From Phorcus lineatus (taxonomy: Eukaryota; Mollusca; Gastropoda; Trochida; Trochidae), in assembly GCA_921293015.1 (NCBI GenBank), contig OV121094.1, positions 8,794,764-8,858,763 of the forward strand: a stretch of 64,000 nucleotides of DNA. Direction: 5' to 3'. Shown piece after piece: positions 50,548 to 62,472 of this stretch (position 1 is the first letter of the stretch; each line of letters opens with the position of its first letter). Both the position numbers and the translations under genes were made by a program. Under the pieces are notes generated by a model. It ran no database searches. It was not told where the DNA came from and saw nothing but the letters and a program-made list of their open reading frames with translations.

Positions 50548-51064
50548 TAATTTTGCGGCGTTCGGGAACAGAACAGTGACAGTCTGATTAAAATCGAACG
50601 TGTTCCGAGGAATAAAAGTTTCAAAATATTGACTCTACCGAGATTTGAACTCTATCTGTGTAGGCTATCGATCCTCTCCACAACGGTCTGACCGCAGCCT
50701 ACTGTAGCGCACGTTCTTACGTAAACTCAGCTAACCAATCACAATGCGTGAGGCTAAAGCATTCGGTATCAGTAGCTAGGGGCAAGTAACTCCCATTTAC
50801 CATTCGTTAACCTTTATCGCCGCTATTCCTATTTTAAACGCGATGATGTGATTGCTTCGCTAATGACTAAGTTTTGTCTGCGCTAAACTGGTGTCAGCAC
50901 GTGCGAGCAGTGAGGCTGCCTTCAGACCGTTGTGGAGAGGAAAGCCGCCCGCTAGAGTCATTTTTAAAAAACTTTTATTCCTCGAAACATGGTCGATTTT
51001 AATCAGACTGGAACAATGACAATGTAAAATGTCGAGCGAACGTACCTCAGTTAATTTTGCGGCG
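50548..51064. mobile_element. Foldback element with ~160-bp inverted arms and 13-bp flanking repeats
   Basis: The left arm (about 50580-50740: AGTCTGATTAAAATCG, GAGGAATAAAAGTTT, CTCTCCACAACGGTCTGA) is inverted at about 50870-51030 (TCAGACCGTTGTGGAGAG, AACTTTTATTCCTCG, CGATTTTAATCAGACT). TAATTTTGCGGCG is found as a perfect 13-bp direct repeat at 50548-50560 and 51052-51064, just outside the arms, where a target-site duplication would be. No protein is encoded. It lies in the presumed first intron of the methyltransferase gene. Confidence 0.65.
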
Positions 51065-52631
51065 ACACCAAACAGTACGTAAAAGACATATTCGTAAAGT
51101 ATTACAAAAGGAGACATGTGCATTTTCCGCTTTGAGATGAAATTATTTAGATGACCGACTAAGAAATACCAACCTTAGTCTGCTATGAACAAGTTTCCAA
51201 AATTACGTTTAAGTCTTTGCCTCCGAGCCATTGCCCGGTTTTCGATCATAAAACATGACCATCTTACTGTTTATTGTCACTATGCTAACTTAAAAGCATT
51301 GAGAGGATAACATCTTGTCGATGGGAAAATGCCATTTAGGGAGTTTGACATATATAACATCAACGACATACTTTGTGCCCCTTTAAGATAATAAGTAAGA
51401 TACACGTAGCCAACATATTGAAAATCTTTAATGAATCGATGTATATCCTGTCGAAAATTATCTTCTTTTGGAAAAGATTTCTACATCTCCCTTGTCAAAG
51501 GAGTAATAACGTGTAATGAAATTATAAAATCTGAAATAATTCCTGCATACTTTTAGAAAATGCACGTTTAAAAATCCATGAATTATTTGCATATAAAAAA
51601 TACCAGCCACAGACTTATACTGTATTCAAGATTGCGAAGTTTGTTTTCTTGGGAGAATGCTTGTTTTAGGAGCTGAACACATAATCATTGATAGCTAGTT
51701 TTTAAGAAGATTGAGATTTGATAGAAAACAAACGTTCTTGCTAACTAATTATATAAGTAATCAATTGAGTAAATATTTGCCCTTTTTTTGAAATTCTTTA
51801 TTTGATGAAATTCAAAGAGCAATTACTTGTTCATCACAATGTTATTACACAAGCCATTGTTTTTATTTGAGATTACTCTTGATATCCACTGTTGACTCTA
51901 ATTTAGTCATGTTAGTTTTTCCGTTCAGGTGCACGTATCATTTCGATTGTTGAAATAAGTGAACATGTATTTCAGTGTGTCATTGATTTTAAGGAAGTTG
52001 ATTGTTTTTCACTTGGCCCCTAGGTAAAAAAGTCTGAAGACCTATGAAGGTTACGGCAGTCTTATTTGAAATAAAAATTTGGCGCGCCATTCTCGCCGAG
52101 ATTATTTTGATTTTGAAATAGTTTTAACATGACATTTACCATTTGGAAATGAGCCCAATATTATCGGTTGTTTTTTAGCATCAACGAGAGGAGTATATCT
52201 ATTGATCTATATGTTTTGTCTTTATCTGTGTCACGTTTGTTATTGGTTGTATTGCTCCATAGAAGAAATCAAAGTTAATTTATGCTTTCAACAAAGAATA
52301 TTAATTTTAAAGATTTTATAAATGAGATTTGGAAATTTCTTGATATCGCACATGTATAGATGTCTTTTTGAAATTTAAGTTTCTTATACTTACAGATTTC
52401 ATTATGCATCTGTACATAAGTTGCGTGTGATGTTCAATTCACCAAATGTGTATTTTCATTTCTAAATGATTCAAACATGACATTTCATAATTTAGAAAGG
52501 AACTAATATATCATATGATCATTTATAGTCATGTAGCATGTAAGCTTATTAAAATGTTAGTTTATTAAAACTTCATACGTTTATTTTTGAGATTGCAGTC
52601 TCTGATGGATACCGTTTCATATTTTTTTCAG
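51065..52631. other. AT-rich DNA, presumed intron, nothing recognised
   Basis: No domain or repeat was recognised. It ends in a pyrimidine-rich acceptor TTTTTTTCAG at 52622-52631. Confidence 0.5.
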
Positions 52632-52647
52632 AACGGAAACATACAAG

Positions 52648-53703
52648 ATGCATATGACACGGCGCTTTTTTGATAACTTTCTCTTCTTCTTCATTGGAGC
52701 GATGTCAATATTCTTAGTAGAATTCTTCGTATTTGGTAACTCTGGTCAACTAAAACAAAACTCAATGGTAAGAGAATCAGAAATATCTGGACAAGTCAAA
52801 GACTCGGTTCAAGTATCGACTCAGAAACCTATATATACAAACAAACCGGCTTCGCCTGAAGTGGACAACGGGAAGTCCAAGGTCTACCATTATAATGGTA
52901 AGGAGATGTTACGACTGCACGAATTTTGCTCATGGCCGACGGACTTTCGGTGTGTCATGTTAAACACTCCCGGCTCAGGGGTGACCCCTATCCACGTCCA
53001 TGACCTCTCTGTTGACACTTGGGTGTCTCGTAGTATTGTTGAGCGCGGCACATGGGAAGGAGGAAACATTAGACTTGTGATCGATGAACTGAAGAAGGAC
53101 CCGGAACTGGGTTTTATGGACATCGGTTCCCATGTTGGAGCCTTTTCCCTCTCCGTTGCAAAATTTGGTAGAAAGGTCGTCTCAATTGATCCTTTGATCG
53201 AAAACGTGCAAAGATTGTGCAAGTCGATTCAGAAAGGTGGATTTACAGATTCGATGACCATCATTTTCAACCCTGTTTCTGATGGCCATAAGGTGGTTGG
53301 ATTCAAACGCGTTGGGAATAATGTTGGAGGAACAAGTATATTCTCAACTTCAGTAAAGCAAGAAACAAAGCACACGTGTACTGAGTCCAACAGCTCGCCT
53401 ACTGTTATGTTAGACGATATAATTGACCTTATACCTTTCCGCAAAGCAGTTCTGAAAATGGATGTTCAGGAACACGAACTATACGTTTTAAAAGGTGCTA
53501 AAAAGTTTTTTGAAGCGATTTCAGTCACGGCAATTATGATGGAGTGGGATAGTCTGAAGAAAGGCCCCCACGCAGAACCAGTCATGAGTCTTCTACACAG
53601 TTACAATTTTATAGCCTACGAACCAAAGAAAAATGGACGAAAACTTGATCCCAAGAAATTTAGGACATGGCCATATGACATTTTCTGGAAGAGATCATCC
53701 TAA
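52648..53703 (+). CDS. FkbM-family methyltransferase with N-terminal membrane anchor
   Basis: One coding exon of 351 residues, preceded by an acceptor at 52631 that implies a non-coding upstream exon. Residues about 8-31 (NFLFFFIGAMSIFLVEFFVF) form a single hydrophobic segment after basic residues, as in type II Golgi/ER proteins. A polar stalk follows to about residue 75. The methyltransferase fold is recognised by the SAM-binding MDIGSHVGAFSL (about 155-166) and SIDPLIENVQRL (about 178-189, acidic end of strand 2). KMDVQEHELYVLKGA (about 270-284) and AIMMEWD (about 293-299) follow. This order is typical of FkbM (Methyltransf_21) proteins, SAM-dependent O-methyltransferases; animal members are many and mostly of unknown substrate, possibly glycans. 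The start is chosen because it is the first ATG after the acceptor and precedes the anchor. Confidence 0.85.
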   Translation: MHMTRRFFDNFLFFFIGAMSIFLVEFFVFGNSGQLKQNSMVRESEISGQVKDSVQVSTQKPIYTNKPASPEVDNGKSKVYHYNGKEMLRLHEFCSWPTDFRCVMLNTPGSGVTPIHVHDLSVDTWVSRSIVERGTWEGGNIRLVIDELKKDPELGFMDIGSHVGAFSLSVAKFGRKVVSIDPLIENVQRLCKSIQKGGFTDSMTIIFNPVSDGHKVVGFKRVGNNVGGTSIFSTSVKQETKHTCTESNSSPTVMLDDIIDLIPFRKAVLKMDVQEHELYVLKGAKKFFEAISVTAIMMEWDSLKKGPHAEPVMSLLHSYNFIAYEPKKNGRKLDPKKFRTWPYDIFWKRSS

Positions 53704-54109
53704 TTGTAAAAAAAATTGACAGTGTGTTCATACGGTTCTTTTTGTGTTAATTCTAACGTTTCGTTTAAGTTTTATCACATTTTATTTTATATATTTGTTT
53801 CTCTGAGGCTGTATTAAGCCCCCTGTAGAACTGAATGGTATGATGAGTCACTAAATGAGTCACTAAAAACCTCAAGGGTTATTATTGTGTATTATAAACT
53901 GACAAGCAAAAGAAACGTTGACCAATGGTTTTTGTATAGTAAACATCAATATATGAAACAGTATATGATAAACATGATTTTGTTTGGGAGACACAACAAT
54001 TACATCAAGTTGAAAAAAAATCTAACAACTATATGAAAGAAAATTCCAAATGCATGCGCATTTTTGTAAGTAATTTATGTTTGTCCTTAATTCGATCATG
54101 CTCCTTTTC
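53704..54109. other. 3' region of the methyltransferase gene
   Basis: No canonical AATAAA is seen in the first ~200 bp. A small GAGTCACTAAA tandem lies near 53844-53868. Nothing else was recognised. Confidence 0.4.
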
Positions 54110-55095
54110 GTGTTGTCAAACAAAATCGAAGTCTGGCACCCCGTTTCCAACGATGGCATTGGTGAATTTACTCTTCTAGTAGAGCCTGCGACAAGGTCTG
54201 TCTGTCCAATGGAGGATGCTGAATTCGTCTCCAACGATGGTCCCAGAGGTGTTCATTTTTCAGGTGACGACACTGGCCAAGGGAGAACATGCGTGTTATT
54301 GGAATTAAATAAGTCTCTCGAACATGTGTAATGTGTGGTGTGGCATGATCCTGTTGAAGCAGCGTTCTTAGATTGTTCCGCTGGAATGGATGAATCACTT
54401 GTCTCAGGACCTCGGGCGTTTTCCACAAAGCAGATGTAGAGTTACAATCAATTGTAGCCCATTCTTTCAATATTGGTTACAATTGATTGTAGTCTTACAA
54501 TCAATTGTAAGTGTTTTGTTGAATGGGCCCCTGGTTAATATAGTCGTTAGCTTTAGTGGCACCATTTATTAACACTAGGTTGGTCTTTATGTCACCACAG
54601 ATGCCGCCCATAATCAAGACACTGCTACGCCACGGGGTTACACCTCTTGAATGCAGCAACGTGACTACCTTCGACTCTACGCCTGTATACCCGCAATCGG
54701 CCGTAAGCACTGAACCCCTGAAAACTACTCTCGCTGGTAAACAGCACTCTGTCCCAAATTCGTGTTTGCCAGCACTGAGCAGTGGGAGACCACCTAAATC
54801 TGTTGAGCCAATGTTGTCGGGTCAAGGTCTTTCCCCTCAAGGGTTGATAAGCTCTCAAACCCATACGTTGAATAGCATCAAAATGCGGATGACGTCACAT
54901 TGAGGAATCTGTTACGTAGGTACAGCACGAGAAATAGCGATCTTCGTTGGCTGTGGTTACCCGTGGTCTTCTACTGCGTCATTTGTCTGACATCCGGCCA
55001 GAATCTCTCTGACGCCTAACCAGTCTTTCAATTTCAGGTTTAGTGGCAATTCATCTTAATTGCTTTCTCTCTCGCTTTTAAATCGTCAAACGTGA
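54110..55095 (-). pseudogene. Inactivated Tc1/mariner transposase
   Basis: Reading the minus strand from 55095 downwards in several frames gives RQRDSGRMSDK and RRPRVTTANEDR (DNA-binding region). Next come MGLRAYQPLRGKTLTRQH and RIWDRVLFTSESSF (first catalytic block), then RVYRRR and VLIMGGICGDIKTNLV. LLQQDHATPH (second catalytic aspartate) and NEHLWD...LSQALLEE (C-terminus) follow. The first catalytic aspartate is replaced by serine (FTSES instead of FTDES), the SPDLNP block holding the third acidic residue is lost, and there are frameshifts. So it is dead. Terminal inverted repeats were not located. Confidence 0.85.
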
Positions 55096-55774
55096 CATTC
55101 TTGATGATGAAAGTTAATTTATACAATGCTAAGCAGGTTCCATGCACAATTTATACTTAATTCTATCCCGCATTTTTCTGATTCATTTTCGATAAAAGAA
55201 AGGGGGGATTTTTAGCGCAGTACCAGTTCCAGCTAACATTCGCAGGTTTCATCGCAATGCAAAGCCACGTCGGTATTGTGGGCTTTATTCCTGCAAAACT
55301 AACTGCCGTGAAATAAGTGAAATAATCAGCGTAATCAGAGCAGCGTAAACCCCAAGTCACCTCACTGCTCCTACATCAGGGTATTTGAATCCGCTAAAAA
55401 CGCTCATGTAGCTGGATAAATGTTCTGTTTCTCTTCACAACCTGAAGGGAAGACAAGAGAGTAAAGTAGAAGAACAAACACTCATGGAGAATGGCTTGAA
55501 CAAATTAATCATTGACTGCCAGTTTTTCTTCTTTTAAATTGCAATAACAGTTCATTCTCTCCCAAAAGAGGTAGCTCCGTCATAAATTCCTATATACATC
55601 CTCTGTCTTAAATAGAGCTCTTTTTTTCTCTTCACATTCCGCACAATATTCCAACTTAAACTACCTTGCAATATTTCAGCCAATAAAAACACAGTAAGCA
55701 TGAATAATATACTTGTCACACATAAAATTCAGTTTTTGGAAAGCTTACGGCAATAACCAGGCGATTCGAATAAT
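55096..55774. other. Intergenic DNA, nothing firm
   Basis: No domain or clear repeat was recognised between the Tc1 relic and the next repeat family. Confidence 0.4.
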
Positions 55775-55925
55775 ATCTTGTGAAACGGCGTCGCTGATTG
55801 CACAACTAACTTTGATTGCATCGATCCAATCAGGTTTCTATATTTCTAGACCGAAAGAATGTTTGTTTTATGGCAGAGGTTTTAAAGTAGTTTATGACGG
55901 AGGTACCTCAATTGGGAGATAATGA
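55775..55925. repeat. Partial third copy of the 56.2/60.5 kb repeat
   Basis: Shares CGTCGCTGATTG, AACTAACTTT, CCAATCAG and TTTCTA with 56515-56580 and its inverted partner. More diverged than the other two. Confidence 0.55.
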
Positions 55926-56224
55926 TGATAGTTGTGTCTTTGTGTCTAGATATTTCCTATTCAAATTAAACTTTGGATAACCGGCACCCCTCCAAGACTA
56001 ATCGATGGATGGGGATCATTATTGGAATTAGCCTGAGGCTAAGCATATCAATCTAGCATGTTGCACCGTGTTCCGTAATTTTTAAAATAATTTTTGGTTT
56101 TCTTTTATATTCATAATTCGACTTGCTCATATCGTAATTATAACAAATGTCATCTTGCAAGATCTTTTACATGTGTTTATTTATTATGAAGACAGACACG
56201 AGTAGAAAAATATTAAGTATATAG

Positions 56225-56748
56225 TTATGAGAAATATTCCATTAATCATATTTCTAATATATTATGTATGAACATTATAAGTATCTAGACACAAACATCA
56301 GGACCATATATGTTATCTATACTCTTCCTGTAGAGTTAACTCGACCAGGTAACTCTTATTTCAAGGGGTCACACTTTCTCTTTTTCTTCCGGCGTTGATT
56401 ATTTGCTTTCATGTCTCTATTATCTTCATCCAATCAAATATTGCCTCACATATATCCAACTAAGTTGTGCCTTTTCTATGATAACAAAAACAAAGCCGGA
56501 TCGGCACTTTGAAACAACGTCGCTGATTGTTAAACTAACTTTTCAACCAATCAGCATTCCGTGTTTCTAGCTCACGAAGTGTTCAACGTGAAACAGAGGT
56601 AACTAGGGAAGCTATGACGCGCGTACATTCTTTCTTGGAGACACTTGTTATCAATATCAAATTTTATGCCCATTTCTTACCTTGGTGTGTTCAGTGATGT
56701 AAATAAAGAATACTTAAATACGTCGTGTTGAATGATTTTTTAAATTTA
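56225..56748 (+). repeat. ~520-bp repeat, left arm of a widely spaced inverted pair
   Basis: Matches the reverse complement of 60041-60538 along its length with high similarity, e.g. GAGAAATATTCCATTAATCA, ATGTTATCTATACTCTTC, CACTTTGAAACAACGTCGCT and AAAGAATACTTAAATACGTC. Its last ~60 bp (TTGGTGTGTTCAGTGATGTA...) are repeated again at 56781-56840. No coding potential. It is a mobile repeat of unknown class. Confidence 0.8.
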
Positions 56749-56840
56749 AAGAGTGAAGGATTGTCTGCCTTTAACTGAACTCGGTGTGTTCAACTGTGTA
56801 AAAAGAGAATATTAAACAACGTCCTGTTGAATAAAAACCA
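56683..56840. repeat. Local tandem duplication at the repeat end
   Basis: TGGTGTGTTCA-TG-TGTAA-TA-AGAATA and GTC-TGTTGAAT occur at 56683-56743 and again at 56781-56840, about 99 bp apart. Confidence 0.65.
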
Positions 56841-57489
56841 GTGGCGTTGTTATGAGCAAACGAAAGTGCGATCTGACCCAAAGAACGATTTATGTTCGAA
56901 GTGCGGAGCGTTTAAAATAATGAACTTAAATAAATTCAACTTAGGTAATTGAAATTTATGTGGTTAAATTAAGAGTGCATAACCCAGTGGGATATTGCTG
57001 CCAAGTTTGAATTTTTGATGCAACAAACGTTGACACACAGAAATTATATCTAACCGAGTCGAGAGAAAGCGGTTTCCAAACTGTGCTCACTTCGGTAGCG
57101 CATGGAGACAATTTGTTATTTAAATCCTGTGCGCAACGCTAAACTTGTTTTTTGTTTACATTTTCTATAACAAAAAAAAAATAGTATATAAAGTAAAACA
57201 TTCCTTCTATTCGTCTTTTCAAAACCAGTGACGTGTTGTATGTAACCATTGAGAATACTGGAATTCCTCAACCACGTCGCTAATGCCCAACGGTGCTAAA
57301 CCATTACTCACTTACTCATCCAGTCTGCTTCCAAATCATAATATAGATAAATTTTGTTTAAATCCTGATTTTTTTTATCCGGTTTCTAAACACTCAATCT
57401 GTGGGATGCGTGCATATTTTCTGTTAGACGGGGACACGACATTTGTTGAGATTGAATTGGGATAAAACCGTGTTATAAATTTAGGAGAT
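56841..57489. other. DNA before the LINE 3' fragment, nothing recognised
   Basis: No domain or clear repeat was recognised; it may include decayed upstream parts of the following LINE. Confidence 0.4.
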
Positions 57490-58272
57490 TAAAGAAGATA
57501 AATGGCTCACTTGTAACAGGTAGAAATAACTTGAGTAGCCCTGTGTATGTAGAAACCTCTACTGGTCTCAATACTGACAGGATCTACAAGAAGTGTCAGA
57601 GCCGCCTCCACTGTCTCCGAAAACTGAGAAATTTTAACATCAGCTCCACCATATTATCTCTGCTTTACAAAAGTTGTATTGAGTCAGCGATAACGTTCGG
57701 TATTCAAGGTTGGTATAGTGCTTTATCGCTGCAGAACAAAAACGGACTTCAGAGAATCGTTATATTTGGCAGCAAAATACCAGGTACCCCATTTGATAAC
57801 ATGGGACTTATCTATCAAAGAAGAACTGCTTGAAAAGATTTTTAATGACCCCTCCCACTACCTACATCATTGTTATCAACTTTTACCCTCCGGCCGTAGG
57901 TAAGTTTTGCCGCTTTTTTAATCTAACCGTTCAAAGCTTTCTTTGATTCCAACAAGTATAACACTTTTAAATAATAGTTCTAGATTTTAGATGTTAACTT
58001 CCCCATCACTAGTTATATCTTATATTATGCTATTTTAATCTTATTCAGTTTATTTTAATGTTTTACATCCTTAGTATTATGTGTTCTTTGCCTATTTCGT
58101 ATTTAAAAACAAATTAATATATTTATGTACATCTATTTAATTACTTTTAGCATTGCCATGCATGTGTGTGAGTGTGTATGTGTTTGTTTAAGCATGTCAA
58201 ACTGTTCCCCTACTTTGTATACTCTCATGTACAAAAAATTCCCTAAGGGACAATAAAGAATTTTCTTATCTT
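57490..58272 (+). pseudogene. LINE 3' end (polymerase thumb/C-terminus and tail)
   Basis: The 57531-57833 frame contains NTDRIYKKCQSRLHCLRKLR, then SLLYKSCIESAITFGIQGWY, typical of the region just after the polymerase domain in CR1/L2-like LINEs. A frameshift near 57785 leads to EKIFNDPSHYLHH and LLPSGRR. The 3' end GGGACAATAAAGAATTTTCT plus TATCTTA is the usual tail form. Only the 3' ~780 bp of the element are present (5' truncation). Confidence 0.75.
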
Positions 58273-58299
58273 AGCTTAGGAAACGTCTCAAAACTTAGA

Positions 58300-58982
58300 C
58301 AACTTAAAACAACAACATTTATGGTTGAGTGCCTACAGTTACCTACATCTGATAATGGACCAGTCCATGAAAATCAGGCAAAAAGAACAATATCATAAAA
58401 TTTATATTCAAATTTATTCACAAGTATTTCAAACATTTATCATGGATTCAATATTTTACCAAAACTAATAAAGTACTTGTTTGGCTTGTTAATAGTGTTA
58501 AAAATGTACTTCTTGAATCTCAATCTTCGAAAGGTTATCATTATGATAAGCTTAAGGATAATTTATGTATTGAAAACTATTTATTGCAACTTCCTTTGAA
58601 TTTACGTATATATATCACAAAATTTGAACTTGTAACCACAGACTCCTGCTATTGAAACTGGTAGATGGTATAAAATTGATAGCGAACATAGATCATGTCC
58701 ATCATGTAAGCATGAAATAGGGGATGAATTTCACGTTAGAGTGTACTCTTTTTGATGAATTACGAAATAAATATCTTCCATATTATTGTAAACATTCATC
58801 AATTGAAAAATATATTTCATTTATGTCCATCACATACAAACCAATACTTGTTAAAACGGATCTTTATTTATAAAATGGTCTGTGTATGCTCAATTGGTAT
58901 GTCTATTACGTTACATTTATGTATGTTTTGTTCACTATATGTCATCATTTATGACTTTTGAGAATAAATTGGACTTGACTTA
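58300..58982 (+). pseudogene. Second LINE 3' end with terminal Cys/His motif
   Basis: The decayed frame reads IETGRWYKIDSEHRSCPSCK, then GDEFHVRV and, after a shift, LFDELRNKYLP. This is the C-terminal C-x2-C...H...C motif region common to several LINE clades. The element ends with GAGAATAAATTGGACTTGACTT. It directly follows the LINE 3' end above, in the same orientation but from a different family. Confidence 0.7.
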
Positions 58983-59815
58983 ACAGAAAACAACTTATTA
59001 GTTAACACATTTCTGTTTTCATTATCATGGAATATTATATTTTCAAATAAAATTATCTCATTACTTTAAAATAAGTCTCCTTTTTGATCAGTGTAATCTA
59101 TAGGGGAGCACTTATTAGGACTGTTCCATTTCAGCAGTGGGTGTTGTGTTAATTAACCACCTACTCAAGTGTCTACGATTTGGCTGTCTAAGATATGGCT
59201 GACGAAATATAAAGCTCAGGTTGTACATGTATTTGTTGAAAAAAACTTGAAAGTTCATTTAAATGACATGTCATAGAAAATGGAAATTTGAGAGGTATAT
59301 ATTAATCAAAAGGCTGGTCATAGGGGAGCGTATACATCGGCTTGGGACAATGTCGGCGCGCCATCAACCGCAGCCTTACAGAATCCCTTCCGTTGGCGCG
59401 GAAGACGATGGTTCCACGGCCAATGAAATACGCCTGCGGACCAGCCAGCTAGAGTTGCAAGTTTTCATTACAAATAATGTCAACCTTTCACATTGTTTTC
59501 AAAAGGGGTTTGAGCAATGATTTTATTTGTATTTCACATTATAATAACGTTAGTTATATCAAATCTTAATTCCAGTGCTCAATAATGCTCAAACATATTA
59601 TCATTCAATTTATGATTTCGATTTAATCTGACTATTTGTTTTTAGAATTCAGAATAAGAAAATAAATCAACAGTAAAAAACAGATCATTTCTTCTGTTGA
59701 AACGTAATTGTTACGTATGGTACCGCTCCCGAGCGCTGCACGGCGAGAGAGTACAAGCTCAATAATAATTTATTTGGAGTCTGTTATTGGTTTACTATCG
59801 TAGCCAATATGTTTA
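58983..59815. other. Intergenic DNA, nothing recognised
   Basis: A frame at 59263-59520 contains a GC-rich patch near 59350-59450 but no recognisable domain. Confidence 0.4.
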
Positions 59816-60040
59816 AAGAGGCAGTAGCACGTTTTTCTAAGATAAATAAGGTGTTCTCACAAAAGCAAAATAAATGTTACAAATTACAAGACAATGTTTT
59901 TAACTCAAAATAAGCAGTTCCGGAATGAACGTAATATGTTCAGTTAAGCTTTGGGAATGCATTCCCTACCTCAAATGATTGAAATATGATCACACAAAAC
60001 TGGACTCCAATAGTTTTGGCGTAATTCTTGATTTTATTCT
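59816..60040. mobile_element. MITE-like remnant, family of 9382-9747
   Basis: The left end AAAGAGGCAGTAGCACGTTTTTC matches the family terminus. The interior shares AAATAAATGTTAC and AATGAACG with other copies. The right end is not found before the next repeat starts at 60041. Confidence 0.5.
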
Positions 60041-60538
60041 CTTTTAAAAATCATTCAACAGGACGTATTTAAGTATTCTTTATTTACATCACTGAACATA
60101 TCAAGGTCAGAAATGTTTCCAAATAAGGAGATACGCGCGTCCTATCTTCCCTTGTTAACTCTGTTTCCTGTTGGAGCTCTATCTGAGCTAGAAACACTGG
60201 CGAGAAGCTGATTGGTTGAAAAGTCTAACGATCAGCGACGTTGTTTCAAAGTGCCGATTCGGCTTTGTTGCTGTTACCATTGAGAGGCCAGAAATTAGTT
60301 GGATATGTAAGGCAATATTTGATTGGATGAAGATAATAGTGAGATGAAAGCCAATAATCGACGCCGAAAGAAACAGAGAAAAACTGACCACTTGTTATAA
60401 GAGTTACATGGTCAAATTAACTCTACATGAAGAGTATAGATAACATATATTGTCCTGATGTTTGTATCTAGATACTTATAATGTACATACATAATATATT
60501 AGAAATATGATTAATGGAATATTTCTCATTACCAAATA
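60041..60538 (-). repeat. ~500-bp repeat, right arm of the inverted pair
   Basis: Reverse complement of 56225-56748. Together they bracket 3.3 kb that holds the two LINE 3' ends. Confidence 0.8.
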
Positions 60539-61011
60539 CTAAATGTTTTTATATCATAAATAGATGTCATAGAGCATGTAAGATAACTTGTTTAAAGATT
60601 GTGAGGTTTCCTTTATCACGTTCTTAATGGCCTTTGTGAAGTTTTGGATAAATCTGGATTTCAACCTTTGCTACATGAGAAATTCCAAAGATAAGATCGC
60701 CATTATCTATCACGTTTTCTACAAGGCGGTAGAAGATTATTATAGGCATACTTGTCAAGTTCCACCAACCGTTACAAATTTTATATCACATTTGATATGA
60801 ATACGGTATGTGCAAATCGAATTATGAAAACTGAAGAAAAACAAAAATGATAAGATAATTAATTATTCTGAAATAAATAATCAAATGTACACTATCTTCA
60901 GGGTTACCTTATCAAATCGAAAGTTTCTACAATATGCAAATGGCTAAACTAAAGACTACTTTATGAGGAAAGCTCAGAGTATAAGTATAAACCAATATCA
61001 CTATGAGATAG
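60539..61011. other. Unrecognised open frame
   Basis: A 70-codon frame at 60588-60800 (plus) reads naturally (FITFLMAFVKFWINLDF, YYRHTCQVPPTVTNF) but matches nothing I know. It may be an exon or transposon debris. Confidence 0.3.
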
Positions 61012-61225
61012 CTGGTCCGCAGGCGTGGAATAGAGATGTCCCAGATCTGGGCATGCCGATCTGAAGCAGAGGTGACCCACGCCTCGCGATATAGCTAAAG
61101 ATGTTTGACGATGCGTTGAAGACCGTCTTACGAGAATGGTTCAGCTTTCGTAGCATAAAATGGCTTACATCGCTATCCACGCCCCACCTTGACCAGTTTT
61201 TAACGAAAAAATTAAAATGTTCTTA
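61012..61225. repeat. Dispersed repeat shared with 45346-45600
   Basis: Begins AGCTGGTCCGCAGGCGTGG and contains GACCAGTTTTTAACGA. Internal sequence is diverged from the other copy. Confidence 0.5.
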
Positions 61226-61789
61226 TTCTAAAGAGGCAAATATCATAAATCCGTCTCCCGTTTGAATCGAACATTAAAATCTACTCCCTAAATTGACCAG
61301 GTTTTCACGGTATTTTTTCGAGAACTTTATTTTCCAAACAGAAAATCTTACTAAGAAAAAAATATGATAGCAAAATATTGGCGCTCGTATATGTGCTTTA
61401 CACTTTCTACTGATTTAGATAAAGCCTGTCAACTTTAGTCGAATTTAATAGAGCAATGGTAGGAATTGAAAGTATAAAAAAGTATATAAACTTTTAAAAT
61501 ATAAAGCTATTTTGATTTCTGTCTTTTTCTGAGAGAGCCTGCGAAAGTGTTCGCGCCTTGTCATTTAGTACATGTTGTAACGATTGTAACGATTGTAAAA
61601 TCGCTGGACACTTTCATAATTGAAGAAAACCGTGGTTTTCAGCCTATTTATGGCCGTTTCAAGAGACCAACATTTACTCTATCTCTTCATGATGTTTAAC
61701 TGATACACTCCGTTGGTTGGCATGAAACATGAAATCATTTATTTTCAGCGTGTACTCTTTCGCTTAAACTGACGTTTCTTTGCAATTTT
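61226..61789. other. AT-rich DNA, nothing recognised
   Basis: Only a 10-bp GTAACGATTGTAACGATTG tandem near 61577 stands out. Confidence 0.4.
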
Positions 61790-62070
61790 ACAGTTCATTA
61801 CAATTTCAAATACTAATATATTTTAAACATAAATTTGAAAGGGAAATAGAACGATATATAAGATATCTCATGAAAAACGGAAATAAATGTTGCCATTTGC
61901 AAGACAATGGGATTTTTTTTATTACAAGAAGCAGTTGTAAAAGCATGAAACCATGTTTAGTTCAACTATGCGAAACGTATGTGATTAAACATTGTTCACA
62001 TTGAAATGGCCGCTAGAAGTTTTTGCTTGATACTTTATGCTACGACTACGGATGATCGGGTTGGGTACTT
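61790..62070. mobile_element. MITE-like remnant, family of 9382-9747
   Basis: Contains GGAAATAAATGTTGCCATTT, AAATGGCCGCTAGAAGTTTT, TTGCTTGATACT and TACGACTACGG. These match the reverse complement of the copy at 9.4-9.75 kb. Ends are uncertain. Confidence 0.45.
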
Positions 62071-62413
62071 AGATGTTTGAACCTCTAAAGATAATACACA
62101 TGTGAAATGATACACTTTTTTACAAATCCTAAAGTGCCATAAATGTATAATTTGAACATAGAAATTCATTGTGACGTTTCCTGAGTGACAAAAGCGTTTA
62201 TCTTGCTATATTCAAATAAAGCTATGAGAAATATAAGAAACATTTAATCCTAATCAAAATGATAATTATTGCATTTATAAACATTGAGTTTTCTGCTTGA
62301 TCAAGCATATTATTTTCTCTTATCACTGACAAGGAATTCGTTATCTTAATTCAGCTCATTCATTTTTTAAAATGATTTTTGTGGCCAAATGAATATATGA
62401 ATACAGAAGCCAG

Positions 62414-62419
62414 CTATAA
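62414..62419 (+). promoter_or_regulatory. TATA box of the small cysteine-rich gene
   Basis: TATAAA in the context CAGCTATAAAATG lies 54 bp before the start codon at 62473, which fits a short leader. Confidence 0.6.
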
Positions 62420-62472
62420 AATGAACATACAGCAGTAAGTGGCATCCATTAGGTGAAGAACATCCTTAAAAG

